From Betaproteobacteria bacterium (GTDB taxonomy: Bacteria > Pseudomonadota > Gammaproteobacteria > Burkholderiales > SG8-39), in contig VBCJ01000323.1 of the NCBI GenBank assembly GCA_005884335.1, positions 1 through 10,081 on the forward strand: a stretch of DNA of 10,081 nucleotides, given 5' to 3'. The notes beneath the pieces are model-generated. The model had not been told where the DNA came from, did not search any database, and saw only the letters and a program-made list of their open reading frames with translations. The position numbers were made by a program, and so were the translations under genes. Each line of letters starts with the position of its first letter. Within the stretch, counting starts at the first letter, position 1. Positions 1 to 6,059 of this stretch are shown in pieces.

Positions 1-77
1 CGATACGCTTTTTTGATGGCCTCCTCGTCGGCGTCGCGGTTGACGCCGAGAACTTCGTAGTAATCCCGCTTCGCCAT
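1..77 (-). CDS. dnaJ: Chaperone protein DnaJ, N-terminal fragment (cut by window edge)
   Basis: Co-chaperone that delivers unfolded clients to DnaK and stimulates its ATPase. Only the first 25 codons are inside the window; the gene continues past the left edge. The translated start, MAKRDYYEVLGVNRDADEEA, is the classic beginning of a J domain (helix I with the DYYEVLGV motif). The HPD loop and the zinc-finger and C-terminal domains are outside. The ATG at 77 has a purine-rich ribosome site (GGGAAGAG, about 7 nt upstream). It follows dnaK on the same strand after about 100 nt containing two hairpins, so expression is probably by read-through from dnaK. Identity rests on a short but very characteristic sequence plus the dnaK neighbour. 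Confidence 0.93.
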   Translation of the reverse strand, partial: MAKRDYYEVLGVNRDADEEAIKKAY

Positions 78-108
78 TGCTTGGCTCTTCCCTTGCTAGA
101 TACGCAAA

Positions 109-149
109 GGCCGAGTTGAGCTGGCGCGCTTGTCAGCTCGAACTCGGCC
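109..149 (-). promoter_or_regulatory. Long hairpin between dnaK and dnaJ (attenuator or processing element candidate)
   Basis: On the dnaK-dnaJ transcript this forms a stem of 15 base pairs with one bulged base. The arms are GGCCGAGTTCGAGCTG and CAGCTCAACTCGGCC, with a 10-nt loop. The stem is followed by TTTGCGT, a weak U tract, so it looks like an incomplete intrinsic terminator. It lies about 30 nt before the dnaJ start. Partial termination or RNase processing here would lower DnaJ relative to DnaK. The structure is read directly; the role is inferred. Confidence 0.6.
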
Positions 150-156
150 AGTTAAG

Positions 157-176
157 GCCGCGCGATTACGCGCGGC
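157..176 (-). repeat. Perfect GC-rich inverted repeat directly after the dnaK stop
   Basis: GCCGCGCG and CGCGCGGC are perfect 8-bp arms around a 4-nt AT-only loop. They start 2 nt past the dnaK stop codon on the transcript. There is no T run of note after it, so on its own it is not a standard terminator. Together with the larger hairpin at 109-149 it makes a two-hairpin spacer between dnaK and dnaJ, perhaps protecting the dnaK 3' end after processing. Confidence 0.5.
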
Positions 177-178
177 GC

Positions 179-2107
179 TTAACCTTTCTTGTCCTTCACT
201 TCGGTAAACTCGGCGTCGACGACGTTACCCTCATCTGCCGGCTTCGATGCTTTTGCGTCGCCGCCGCCCTGTGCACCTTGCGCCTGCTGCGCCTCGGCGT
301 ACATCTTTTCGCCGAGTTTCTGCGCCATCTGCGAAAGCGCCTGTGCCTTGGCGTCGATCTTGGCCTTGTCGTCGGTCTTCATCGCCTCTTCGGCATCCTT
401 GAGCGCGGCCTCGATCTTCGCTCTTTCATCCGCTGCGAGTTTGTCGCCATATTCCTTCAACGACTTCTGAACCGAGTGCACCAGCGAATCCAACTGGTTG
501 CGCGACGTCACGACCGCGAGCTGCTTCTTGTCTTCGGCCGCGTGCGCTTCCGCGTCCTTTACCATGCGCTGGATCTCGGATTCATTGAGCCCCGAGTTTG
601 CCTTGATAGTGATCTTGTTTTCCTTGCCCGTCGCCTTGTCCCTCGCCGACACGTGCAAGATGCCGTTGGCGTCGATGTCGAAGGTGACCTCGATCTGCGG
701 CATCCCGCGCGGCGCGGGTGGAATGCCCTCCAGATTGAACTGGCCGAGGCTCTTGTTGCCCGAGGCCACGTCGCGCTCGCCCTGCAGCACATGGATCGTC
801 ACTGCCGACTGATTGTCGTCGGCAGTGGAAAAGACCTGCTGCGCCTTGGTCGGGATGGTGGTGTTTTTCTGAATGAGCTTGGTGAAGACGCCTCCCAGCG
901 TCTCGATTCCGAGCGACAAGGGCGTGACATCCAGTAGCAGGACATCCTTGACATCGCCCTTCAACACGCCGCCCTGTATCCCGGCACCGACCGCGACGGC
1001 CTCGTCCGGATTGACGTCCTTACGCGGTTCCTTGCCGAAGAAGTCCCTTACTGTCTCCTGGACCTTGGGCATGCGCGTCATTCCACCGACCAGGATCACG
1101 TCCTCGATGTCGGAACCTTTGAGCCCCGCGTCCTTCAACGCGATGCGACAGGGCTCGACCGTTTTTTCGATCAGGTCCTCGACCAGGCTCTCGAATTTGG
1201 CGCGTGTGACCTTGATGGCGAGGTGCTTGGGCCCGCTCCTGTCGGCTGTGATGTAGGGCAGGTTGATCTCGGTCTGCGCGCTCGAGGACAGCTCGATCTT
1301 CGCTTTTTCCGCAGCTTCCTTCAGCCGCTGCAGCGCGAGCACGTCATTCCGCAGGTCGATTCCCTGGTCCTTCTTGAATTCGTCGCAGAGGTAGTCGATC
1401 AGGCGTTGGTCGAAGTCCTCCCCGCCGAGGAACGTGTCGCCGTTGGTGGAGAGCACCTCGAACTGGTGCTCGCCTTCGACTTCCGCGATTTCGATGATCG
1501 AGATGTCGAACGTGCCGCCACCGAGGTCATAGACCGCGATCTTGCGATCGCCTTCCTTCTTGTCCAGTCCGAACGCGAGTGCGGCCGCCGTGGGTTCGTT
1601 GATGATGCGCTTGACTTCCAGTCCCGCGATGCGGCCGGCGTCCTTGGTCGCTTGGCGCTGGGAATCGTTGAAGTACGCCGGGACCGTGATGACGGCTTCG
1701 GTGACTTCCTCGCCGAGGTAGTCCTCGGCGGTCTTTTTCATTTTGCGCAGGACCTGGGCAGAGACTTCCTGAGGAGCGATCTTCTTGCCGCGCACCTCGA
1801 CCCAGGCATCTCCGTTGTCGGCCTTGACGATCTTGTAGGGCATCAGGGTGATGTCCTTCTGCACCTCCTTTTCGTCGAACTTGCGGCCGATGAGGCGCTT
1901 GATGGCGTAGAGCGTGTTTTTCGGATTGGTGACCGCCTGCCGCTTGGCAGGCGCGCCGACGAGGATTTCCCCGTCCTCCATGTAGGCGACGATGGACGGC
2001 GTGGTACGGGCGCCTTCCGAGTTCTCGATCACCTTGGGCTTGCCGCCCTCCATGATCGCGACGCACGAGTTGGTCGTCCCGAGGTCGATTCCGATGATCT
2101 TTCCCAT
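179..2107 (-). CDS. dnaK: Molecular chaperone DnaK (Hsp70)
   Basis: ATP-driven chaperone that binds exposed hydrophobic segments of unfolded proteins in the cytoplasm, working with DnaJ (ATPase stimulation) and GrpE (nucleotide exchange). At 642 residues it is normal length. Visible landmarks are the phosphate-loop start GIDLGTTNSCVAIMEGG (residues 6-22), the DLGGGTFD motif at 194-201 with the conserved autophosphorylation threonine T199, and the second phosphate motif ILVGGMTRMP at 338-347. The interdomain linker VLLLDVTPL is at 389-397, followed by the substrate-binding beta domain (roughly to 505), a helical lid, and the conserved C-terminal tail ending EFTEVKDKKG that is bound by co-chaperones. 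AAGGA lies 7 nt before the ATG at 2107. It sits between grpE and dnaJ and has its own heat-shock promoter in the grpE gap. Nothing is missing or broken. Confidence 0.99.
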   Translation of the reverse strand: MGKIIGIDLGTTNSCVAIMEGGKPKVIENSEGARTTPSIVAYMEDGEILVGAPAKRQAVTNPKNTLYAIKRLIGRKFDEKEVQKDITLMPYKIVKADNGDAWVEVRGKKIAPQEVSAQVLRKMKKTAEDYLGEEVTEAVITVPAYFNDSQRQATKDAGRIAGLEVKRIINEPTAAALAFGLDKKEGDRKIAVYDLGGGTFDISIIEIAEVEGEHQFEVLSTNGDTFLGGEDFDQRLIDYLCDEFKKDQGIDLRNDVLALQRLKEAAEKAKIELSSSAQTEINLPYITADRSGPKHLAIKVTRAKFESLVEDLIEKTVEPCRIALKDAGLKGSDIEDVILVGGMTRMPKVQETVRDFFGKEPRKDVNPDEAVAVGAGIQGGVLKGDVKDVLLLDVTPLSLGIETLGGVFTKLIQKNTTIPTKAQQVFSTADDNQSAVTIHVLQGERDVASGNKSLGQFNLEGIPPAPRGMPQIEVTFDIDANGILHVSARDKATGKENKITIKANSGLNESEIQRMVKDAEAHAAEDKKQLAVVTSRNQLDSLVHSVQKSLKEYGDKLAADERAKIEAALKDAEEAMKTDDKAKIDAKAQALSQMAQKLGEKMYAEAQQAQGAQGGGDAKASKPADEGNVVDAEFTEVKDKKG

Positions 2108-2140
2108 GGGTCTTTCCTTTTGAATTTCCTAGCAAATAAC

Positions 2141-2179
2141 CTTGAAGCCGATATGGGGATCAATCCCCCAAACTTCAAG
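2141..2179 (-). repeat. Nested palindrome spanning the grpE stop codon and the dnaK promoter
   Basis: Outer arms CTTGAAG (2141-2147 on the plus strand) and CTTCAAG (2173-2179) enclose a second inverted repeat, GGGGAT/ATCCCC, at 2155-2168. The right outer arm is at once the end of grpE, including its TGA, and the -35 of the dnaK heat-shock promoter. One inner arm contributes the CCCC of the -10. In a transcript reading through from grpE it could fold as a hairpin at the grpE 3' end. The symmetry is seen directly; function is inferred. Confidence 0.5.
2151..2179 (-). promoter_or_regulatory. Sigma-32 (heat-shock) promoter for dnaK
   Basis: Reading the minus strand, CTTGAA (2179-2174) is followed after 15 nt by CCCCATAT (2158-2151). 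This fits the proteobacterial sigma-32 consensus (CTTGAA, 13-15 nt, CCCCATnT) at every defined position. Predicted transcription starts about 35-40 nt before the dnaK ATG. It gives dnaK a second heat-inducible source besides the promoter before grpE. The -35 overlaps the grpE stop codon. Confidence 0.8.
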
Positions 2180-2741
2180 CTTGACCGTCTTTGGGTTTAG
2201 ACACGGTGACCAGTGCCGGCCGGATCACCCTGCCGTGCAGGCTGTAGCCCTTTTGCAGCACGTTGATGACCGTGTTCGGTTCCTTTTCAGAGGGGAGCAT
2301 GCTGATCGCCTGGTGCTGGTGGGGATCGAACTTCTCCCCGATGGGATTGATCTCCCTGAGGTTGGCTTTCGCGAACACGGCATTCAGCTGCTTCAGGGTC
2401 AGGTCGACTCCGCTCCTCAGCGTTTCAAGCTCGGCGGAGTCGGCCGCGAGCGTCGCTTCCAGGCTGTCCTTGACAGGAAGCAGCTCCACGGCGACGGCCT
2501 CGATCGCGTACTTGTAGGCGTTTGCGAGCTCGATCGCCGTCCGTTTGCGGATATTTTCCGCCTCCGCCTTGGCTCGGAGCCAAGCATCGTGGTGTTCCTG
2601 GGCCTTCGACTCCGCGCGTCGCAACAGCTCCTCGGAATCGATTACGGGCGCGACATCCGCCGGCTTGGCGATTGGCGCGTCCGGATCGACTGAGGTATCG
2701 CCCGAAGAAACCTGCGGGCTGGGTCGGTCCGGTTCAGGCAT
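2175..2741 (-). CDS. grpE: Nucleotide exchange factor GrpE
   Basis: Dimeric cytoplasmic factor that releases ADP from DnaK and also serves as a thermosensor of the chaperone cycle. With the ATG at 2741 it has 188 residues, usual for the family. A poorly conserved, proline- and acid-rich N-terminus is followed by a long charged coiled-coil helix (about residues 35-75, including SKAQEHHDAWLRAKAEAENI). The C-terminal beta domain carries the family signature FDPHQHQAISMLPSE and NTVINVLQKGYSLHGRVIRP. This start is chosen because GGAGA lies 4 nt upstream. A GTG at 2780 would add 13 residues but has no comparable site. grpE precedes dnaK by 67 nt and has a sigma-32 promoter upstream. A 126-nt gap separates it from hemH, so it can be transcribed independently of hrcA-hemH. 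Confidence 0.97.
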   Translation of the reverse strand: MPEPDRPSPQVSSGDTSVDPDAPIAKPADVAPVIDSEELLRRAESKAQEHHDAWLRAKAEAENIRKRTAIELANAYKYAIEAVAVELLPVKDSLEATLAADSAELETLRSGVDLTLKQLNAVFAKANLREINPIGEKFDPHQHQAISMLPSEKEPNTVINVLQKGYSLHGRVIRPALVTVSKPKDGQA

Positions 2742-2808
2742 AGATTCTCCGCAAGATGTGCCTCGACGTTGCACGGACACCGGTGTGTCCCTTTTCGCTA
2801 ACGATTGT

Positions 2809-2836
2809 AACTGGGGTTCACCGAAGAGATTTCAAG
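2809..2836 (-). promoter_or_regulatory. Sigma-32 (heat-shock) promoter for grpE-dnaK-dnaJ
   Basis: On the minus strand CTTGAAA (2836-2830) is followed after 13 nt by CCCCAGTT (2816-2809). This is a perfect -35 and a -10 with one departure from CCCCATnT. The predicted start, near 2800, leaves a leader of about 60 nt before the grpE ATG at 2741. It lies in the hemH-grpE gap, so the chaperone genes have a heat-shock start downstream of hemH. Confidence 0.75.
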
Positions 2837-2867
2837 AGCCGGCGGCAGGAGCGTGTGCGGCGGCATA

Positions 2868-3971
2868 TCAAACGTCGGCGCCTCGAGCGAGGGCTCGGTT
2901 CTGGCTGACTTCGGCGCGGTTCCTTTCAAGCTGCGGATTCCAGGATTCGATCACCCAGCCGGCAAGATGCTGCCGCGCAATGTCAGCCAAGGCACGAATC
3001 CAGTCGTCGCGCTCGTTGAGGCAGGGCAACAGGTGAAATTCCGCGCCTCCCGCACCGAGGAAGATTCTTCGGCCCTCGATGCCGATTTCTTCGAGCGTCT
3101 CCAGGCAATCCGCCACGAAACCCGGGCAGATCACATCCACGCGGCGCACGCCGGTGCGGGCGTAATCGGCCAGAATGGACGCCGTATAGGGCTCTATCCA
3201 TTCCGCCCGCCCAAAGCGGGACTGGAAGGAGACCTGCCAGTGGTTATCGGCAAGCTCGAGTCTCTCGGCAAGGAGGCGCGCGGTCTTGTGACACTCGACT
3301 GGGTAGGGATCGCCGCGAGCAAGCATAAAACGCGGCAGGCCGTGGAAGCTCATGACGAGCTTGTCCGGCCGCCCCGACTGCCGCCAATGCTCCTGCACGA
3401 GGCCCGCAAGCGAACCGATGTAGGAAGGGTGATCGTGAAAGTGCTTCACCAGTCGGATTTCCGGCACGTTGCGTGTCTTCCGCAGAAACTCCGCGACTTG
3501 ATCCAGCGCGCTCGCGGTCGTGCTCGCCGCGTACTGGGGGTACATCGGAAGCACGAGCACGCGCTCGCAGCCCTCGGACTTCAGGCGAGCGAGCGTGCCG
3601 GCGATCGAAGGCTCGCCGTAACGCATGGCAAAATCGACCGTGAGCGGCATCGGGACCTGGAACCCGAAGTGGCTGCGCAGCAACCGCGCCTGCCCCTCGG
3701 TGTGCACCTTCAGCGGTGAGCCCTCCGAGGACCAGATACGGGCGTACTTGCGGGCCGATTTCTTCGGCCTCGAATTGAGTACGAAGCCGTGAAGGATCGG
3801 CAACCAAAGCGCGCGAGGAATCTCGATCACGCGCGGGTCGGACAGAAACTGCTCTAGATATCTGCGCACCGCCCGCGGTGTCGGAGCATCCGGCGTGCCG
3901 AGATTGATGAGCAGGATCGCAGTCTTTGCGATCGTACCGTTCCGATGTTCCGGCTCAGGAAGATAGCGCAT
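2868..3971 (-). CDS. hemH: Ferrochelatase (protoheme ferro-lyase)
   Basis: Last step of protoheme synthesis: inserts Fe2+ into protoporphyrin IX, probably at the cytoplasmic face of the membrane. At 367 residues it is typical of the betaproteobacterial form. The N-terminal TAILLINLGTPDAPT (17-31) is a family hallmark. SFHGLP carries the catalytic metal-binding His210, SFQSRFGRAEWIEPYT (248-263) is the family signature, and CPGFVADCLETLEEI carries the conserved Glu291. YPQYAASTTAS (144-154) is also typical. No clear Shine-Dalgarno precedes the ATG at 3971, but the residues after it match how homologs begin. It lies 94 nt after hrcA and 126 nt before grpE. A heme gene between hrcA and grpE is a familiar betaproteobacterial arrangement rather than an oddity. 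Confidence 0.98.
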   Translation of the reverse strand: MRYLPEPEHRNGTIAKTAILLINLGTPDAPTPRAVRRYLEQFLSDPRVIEIPRALWLPILHGFVLNSRPKKSARKYARIWSSEGSPLKVHTEGQARLLRSHFGFQVPMPLTVDFAMRYGEPSIAGTLARLKSEGCERVLVLPMYPQYAASTTASALDQVAEFLRKTRNVPEIRLVKHFHDHPSYIGSLAGLVQEHWRQSGRPDKLVMSFHGLPRFMLARGDPYPVECHKTARLLAERLELADNHWQVSFQSRFGRAEWIEPYTASILADYARTGVRRVDVICPGFVADCLETLEEIGIEGRRIFLGAGGAEFHLLPCLNERDDWIRALADIARQHLAGWVIESWNPQLERNRAEVSQNRALARGADV

Positions 3972-4065
3972 GAAAGCGCCGGATCGAGGGTCGAGAGCTG
4001 GTTACGAGCGCAAGAGCAGCGGAGGAGCCCGCAACGTCCGGTTCCCTGTCAACTCTGAACCCGAG

Positions 4066-5085
4066 TCAGTGTTGCGACAGCGCACTCGACAGCAGCTTGG
4101 CGGTGATGTCGACGATCGGTATCACGCGCTCATACGCCATGCGCGTCGGCCCGATCACCCCGACCGTACCGATGATCTGCCCGTCGGACTCGTACGGCGC
4201 CGTGACCACGCTGCATTCGTCGAGCGGCGCGATGCCGGACTCCCCGCCGATGTAGAGCTGCACTCCCTGAGCGCGGGTGCTCAGCTCAAGAATCTGCATG
4301 AGCAGCGTCTTCGTTTCGAAGAGCTCGAACAACTCCCGCAGCCGCGACATGTTCGACGCGAGTTCATGCGAGTCGAGCAAATTCCTCTCGCCGGATATGA
4401 CGTAGTTCTCCGCAGATTCGGACAAGGCCTCGCTGCCGGCCTCGAGCGCCGCGGTCATGAGAAGCGTCATGTCTTCCCGAAGCTGCTTCAGCTCGTCGCG
4501 CAGGCGACGACGGATGTCGTCGAACGTGAGCCCGGCGTAGTTCTGGTTGAGGAAATTGGCCGCCATGGTCAGCTCGGAAGGCGTGTAGGTCTTCTCCGTG
4601 AACAGTATGCGGTTTTGCACGTCACCGTCCGGTGTTACGATGATCAGCAGGACGCGCTTTTCCGAAAGTGCCAGAAACTCGATGTGACGGAAGCCCGGTG
4701 TCTTGCGTTTGCTCGCGACCACGACGCCCGCGAAATGCGTGAGTTCGGAGAGAAGCTGCGAGGCCGCGCTGATGAGGCGCTGCGGGTGGTCGGGATGAAG
4801 ATTGACTTCGAGCTGGTTGATCTCGACGCGGTCGAGCTGCTTTACCGTAAGCAGGGTATCGACGAAGAAACGATAGCCGCGGGGGGTGGGAATCCGTCCC
4901 GCCGAGGTATGGGGGCTCGCGACAAAGCCGAGTTCCTCGAGGTCCGCCAACACGTTTCGGATCGTGGCCGGGCTCAAATCGAGACCGGAGGAGCGCGACA
5001 GCGCGCGCGAGCCGACCGGCTCACCCTCGGCGATATAGCGCTCCACCAGGGTCTTGAGCAGGATCTGCGCGCGACGGTCCAGCAT
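4066..5085 (-). CDS. hrcA: Heat-inducible transcription repressor HrcA
   Basis: Dimeric repressor that, in organisms where it has been studied, binds the CIRCE inverted repeat and needs GroE to stay folded. The N-terminal winged-helix DNA-binding domain includes ERYIAEGEPVGSRALSRSSG, SPATIRNVLADLEELGF and the near-invariant SPHTSAGRIPTPRGYRFFVD. A GAF-like middle region and the C-terminal IGPTRMAYERVIPIVDITAKLL block are also present. The start at 5085 (339 residues) is preferred because homologs start with MLDxRAxxLL. An in-frame ATG at 5130 would add 15 unconserved residues (MEQNANQADSVESRA), and neither has a convincing ribosome site. It is divergent from nadK. No CIRCE site was found in this window, so its targets are probably elsewhere. 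Confidence 0.95.
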   Translation of the reverse strand: MLDRRAQILLKTLVERYIAEGEPVGSRALSRSSGLDLSPATIRNVLADLEELGFVASPHTSAGRIPTPRGYRFFVDTLLTVKQLDRVEINQLEVNLHPDHPQRLISAASQLLSELTHFAGVVVASKRKTPGFRHIEFLALSEKRVLLIIVTPDGDVQNRILFTEKTYTPSELTMAANFLNQNYAGLTFDDIRRRLRDELKQLREDMTLLMTAALEAGSEALSESAENYVISGERNLLDSHELASNMSRLRELFELFETKTLLMQILELSTRAQGVQLYIGGESGIAPLDECSVVTAPYESDGQIIGTVGVIGPTRMAYERVIPIVDITAKLLSSALSQH

Positions 5086-5091
5086 AGCTCG

Positions 5092-5107
5092 CGATTCTAC
5101 AGAATCG
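5092..5107. repeat. 16-bp perfect inverted repeat at the hrcA 5' end
   Basis: CGATTCT-AC-AGAATCG has 7-bp perfect arms around 2 bp, centred about 14 bp upstream of the preferred hrcA start (5085). If translation instead begins at 5130 it lies inside the coding region. It is not a CIRCE element and not a LexA box. On the minus strand it contains TAGAAT, a -10-like hexamer but without a good -35. It could be an operator for hrcA or chance. Confidence 0.35.
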
Positions 5108-5148
5108 GCCTGATTTGCGTTTTGTTCCATAGATCGCGGGCGGCCTTT

Positions 5149-5177
5149 TTGTCACCACTACATGTTCATGATTTAAT
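5149..5177 (+). promoter_or_regulatory. Sigma-70 promoter for nadK-recN
   Basis: TTGTCA (5149-5154) and TTTAAT (5172-5177) are each one base from consensus and are separated by the optimal 17 bp. A start 7 nt past the -10 falls on the A of the nadK ATG at 5184. It is the only good promoter-like pair seen in the short hrcA-nadK gap. Confidence 0.65.
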
Positions 5178-5183
5178 GGCGGT

Positions 5184-6053
5184 ATGCCCGCTTTCAAGAC
5201 GATAGCGCTGATCGGCCGCTATGACTCCCCCGATGTCGCGAGCGCGCTCGCCACGATGGGCGACTACCTGCGCAGGCAGGGGCGCGAAGTGCTGGTCGAG
5301 AAGGAAACCGCGGCTTCCAACCACGTCAGCGGCTTTCCCGTAGCCGACTACGATGAAATCGGCGCCCGTGCCGACCTGGTCGTGGTGCAGGGAGGCGATG
5401 GAAGCATGCTCAACGCAGCACGAAACCTGGCCGCTCACCATGTGCCCCTGGTCGGCGTCAACCAGGGCCGTCTCGGATTCATGACCGACATCGCTTCGTC
5501 CAACATGCTCGACGCTATGGCCGAGATTCTCGCGGGCCGCCACACGATCGAAGAGCGCACCATGCTTGCGGCCGAAGTGCATCGCGACGGCGTGGTCACG
5601 CTCGCGACGCTCGCGCTCAACGACGCAGTCGTGAACAAGGGATCTGTCGGTCGGCTGATCGAATTCGTGGTAAACATCGACGGCGAGTTCGTCTATGACT
5701 TGCGGGCCGACGGTCTGATCGTGGCGACCCCCACCGGGTCGACCGCTTACGCGCTTTCATCGGACGGGCCGATCCTGCAACCGAGCGTACCCGGGTTCGC
5801 GTTGGTGCCGATCTGCCCGCACACGTTGTCCAACCGGCCGATCATGGTCAGCGACCGCACCCTGATCGAAATCTCCCTGAAGCGCTCGATCGACGCACGG
5901 CTTCATTTCGACGGGCAACTGCAATGCGACCTTCAGGAGGGCGATCGCGTCCTTGTCCGGCGCGCGGAGCATACCGTCAAGTTTGTCCACCCTCCGGGTT
6001 ACAGCTACTTCGCGATGTTGCGGCAGAAGCTGCACTGGAGCGAAGTGCTCTAG
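5184..6053 (+). CDS. nadK: NAD kinase (ATP-dependent)
   Basis: Phosphorylates NAD+ to NADP+ and so sets the NADP pool for biosynthesis and redox defence; cytoplasmic. At 289 residues it is usual length. The kinase motif GGDGS (70-74) with catalytic Asp72 follows the strand LVVVQ. LVGVNQGRLGFMTDI (89-103) is the conserved block after it. LNDAVVNKG (145-153) matches the usual NE/ND dinucleotide-binding motif. GLIVATPTGSTAYALS (177-192) is the glycine-rich signature, and CPHTLSNRPI is also family-typical. The residues after it, SDGPI, differ slightly from the more common AGGPI. There is no Shine-Dalgarno, and the upstream promoter places the likely transcript start on this ATG. recN begins 6 nt after the stop codon. 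Confidence 0.98.
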   Translation: MPAFKTIALIGRYDSPDVASALATMGDYLRRQGREVLVEKETAASNHVSGFPVADYDEIGARADLVVVQGGDGSMLNAARNLAAHHVPLVGVNQGRLGFMTDIASSNMLDAMAEILAGRHTIEERTMLAAEVHRDGVVTLATLALNDAVVNKGSVGRLIEFVVNIDGEFVYDLRADGLIVATPTGSTAYALSSDGPILQPSVPGFALVPICPHTLSNRPIMVSDRTLIEISLKRSIDARLHFDGQLQCDLQEGDRVLVRRAEHTVKFVHPPGYSYFAMLRQKLHWSEVL

Positions 6054-6059
6054 CTGCGA

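Noticed and set aside
1223..2200. Long open frame (325 codons) antisense to dnaK.
   Set aside because: Antisense open frames over dnaK/HSP70 genes are a well-known effect of codon bias in GC-rich DNA. The dnaK frame is a full-length conserved protein, and the antisense product resembles nothing I recognise and has no ribosome site.
2742..2780. Longer grpE starting at a GTG (2780).
   Set aside because: The ATG at 2741 has GGAGA 4 nt upstream, and the extra 13 residues (MSVQRRGTSCGES) are not family-like.
3970..5205. Open frame of 411 codons on the plus strand opposite hrcA, and a 395-codon frame at 8773-9960 on the minus strand opposite thrS.
   Set aside because: Both are arginine- and leucine-rich shadows of well-conserved genes, with low-complexity composition and no recognisable domain.
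5131..6059. LexA (SOS) box controlling nadK-recN.
   Set aside because: recN is a classic SOS gene, so I looked for CTGT-N8-ACAG before nadK and before recN. Only isolated half-sites such as ACAG near 5099 and 6001 were found, with no matching partner.
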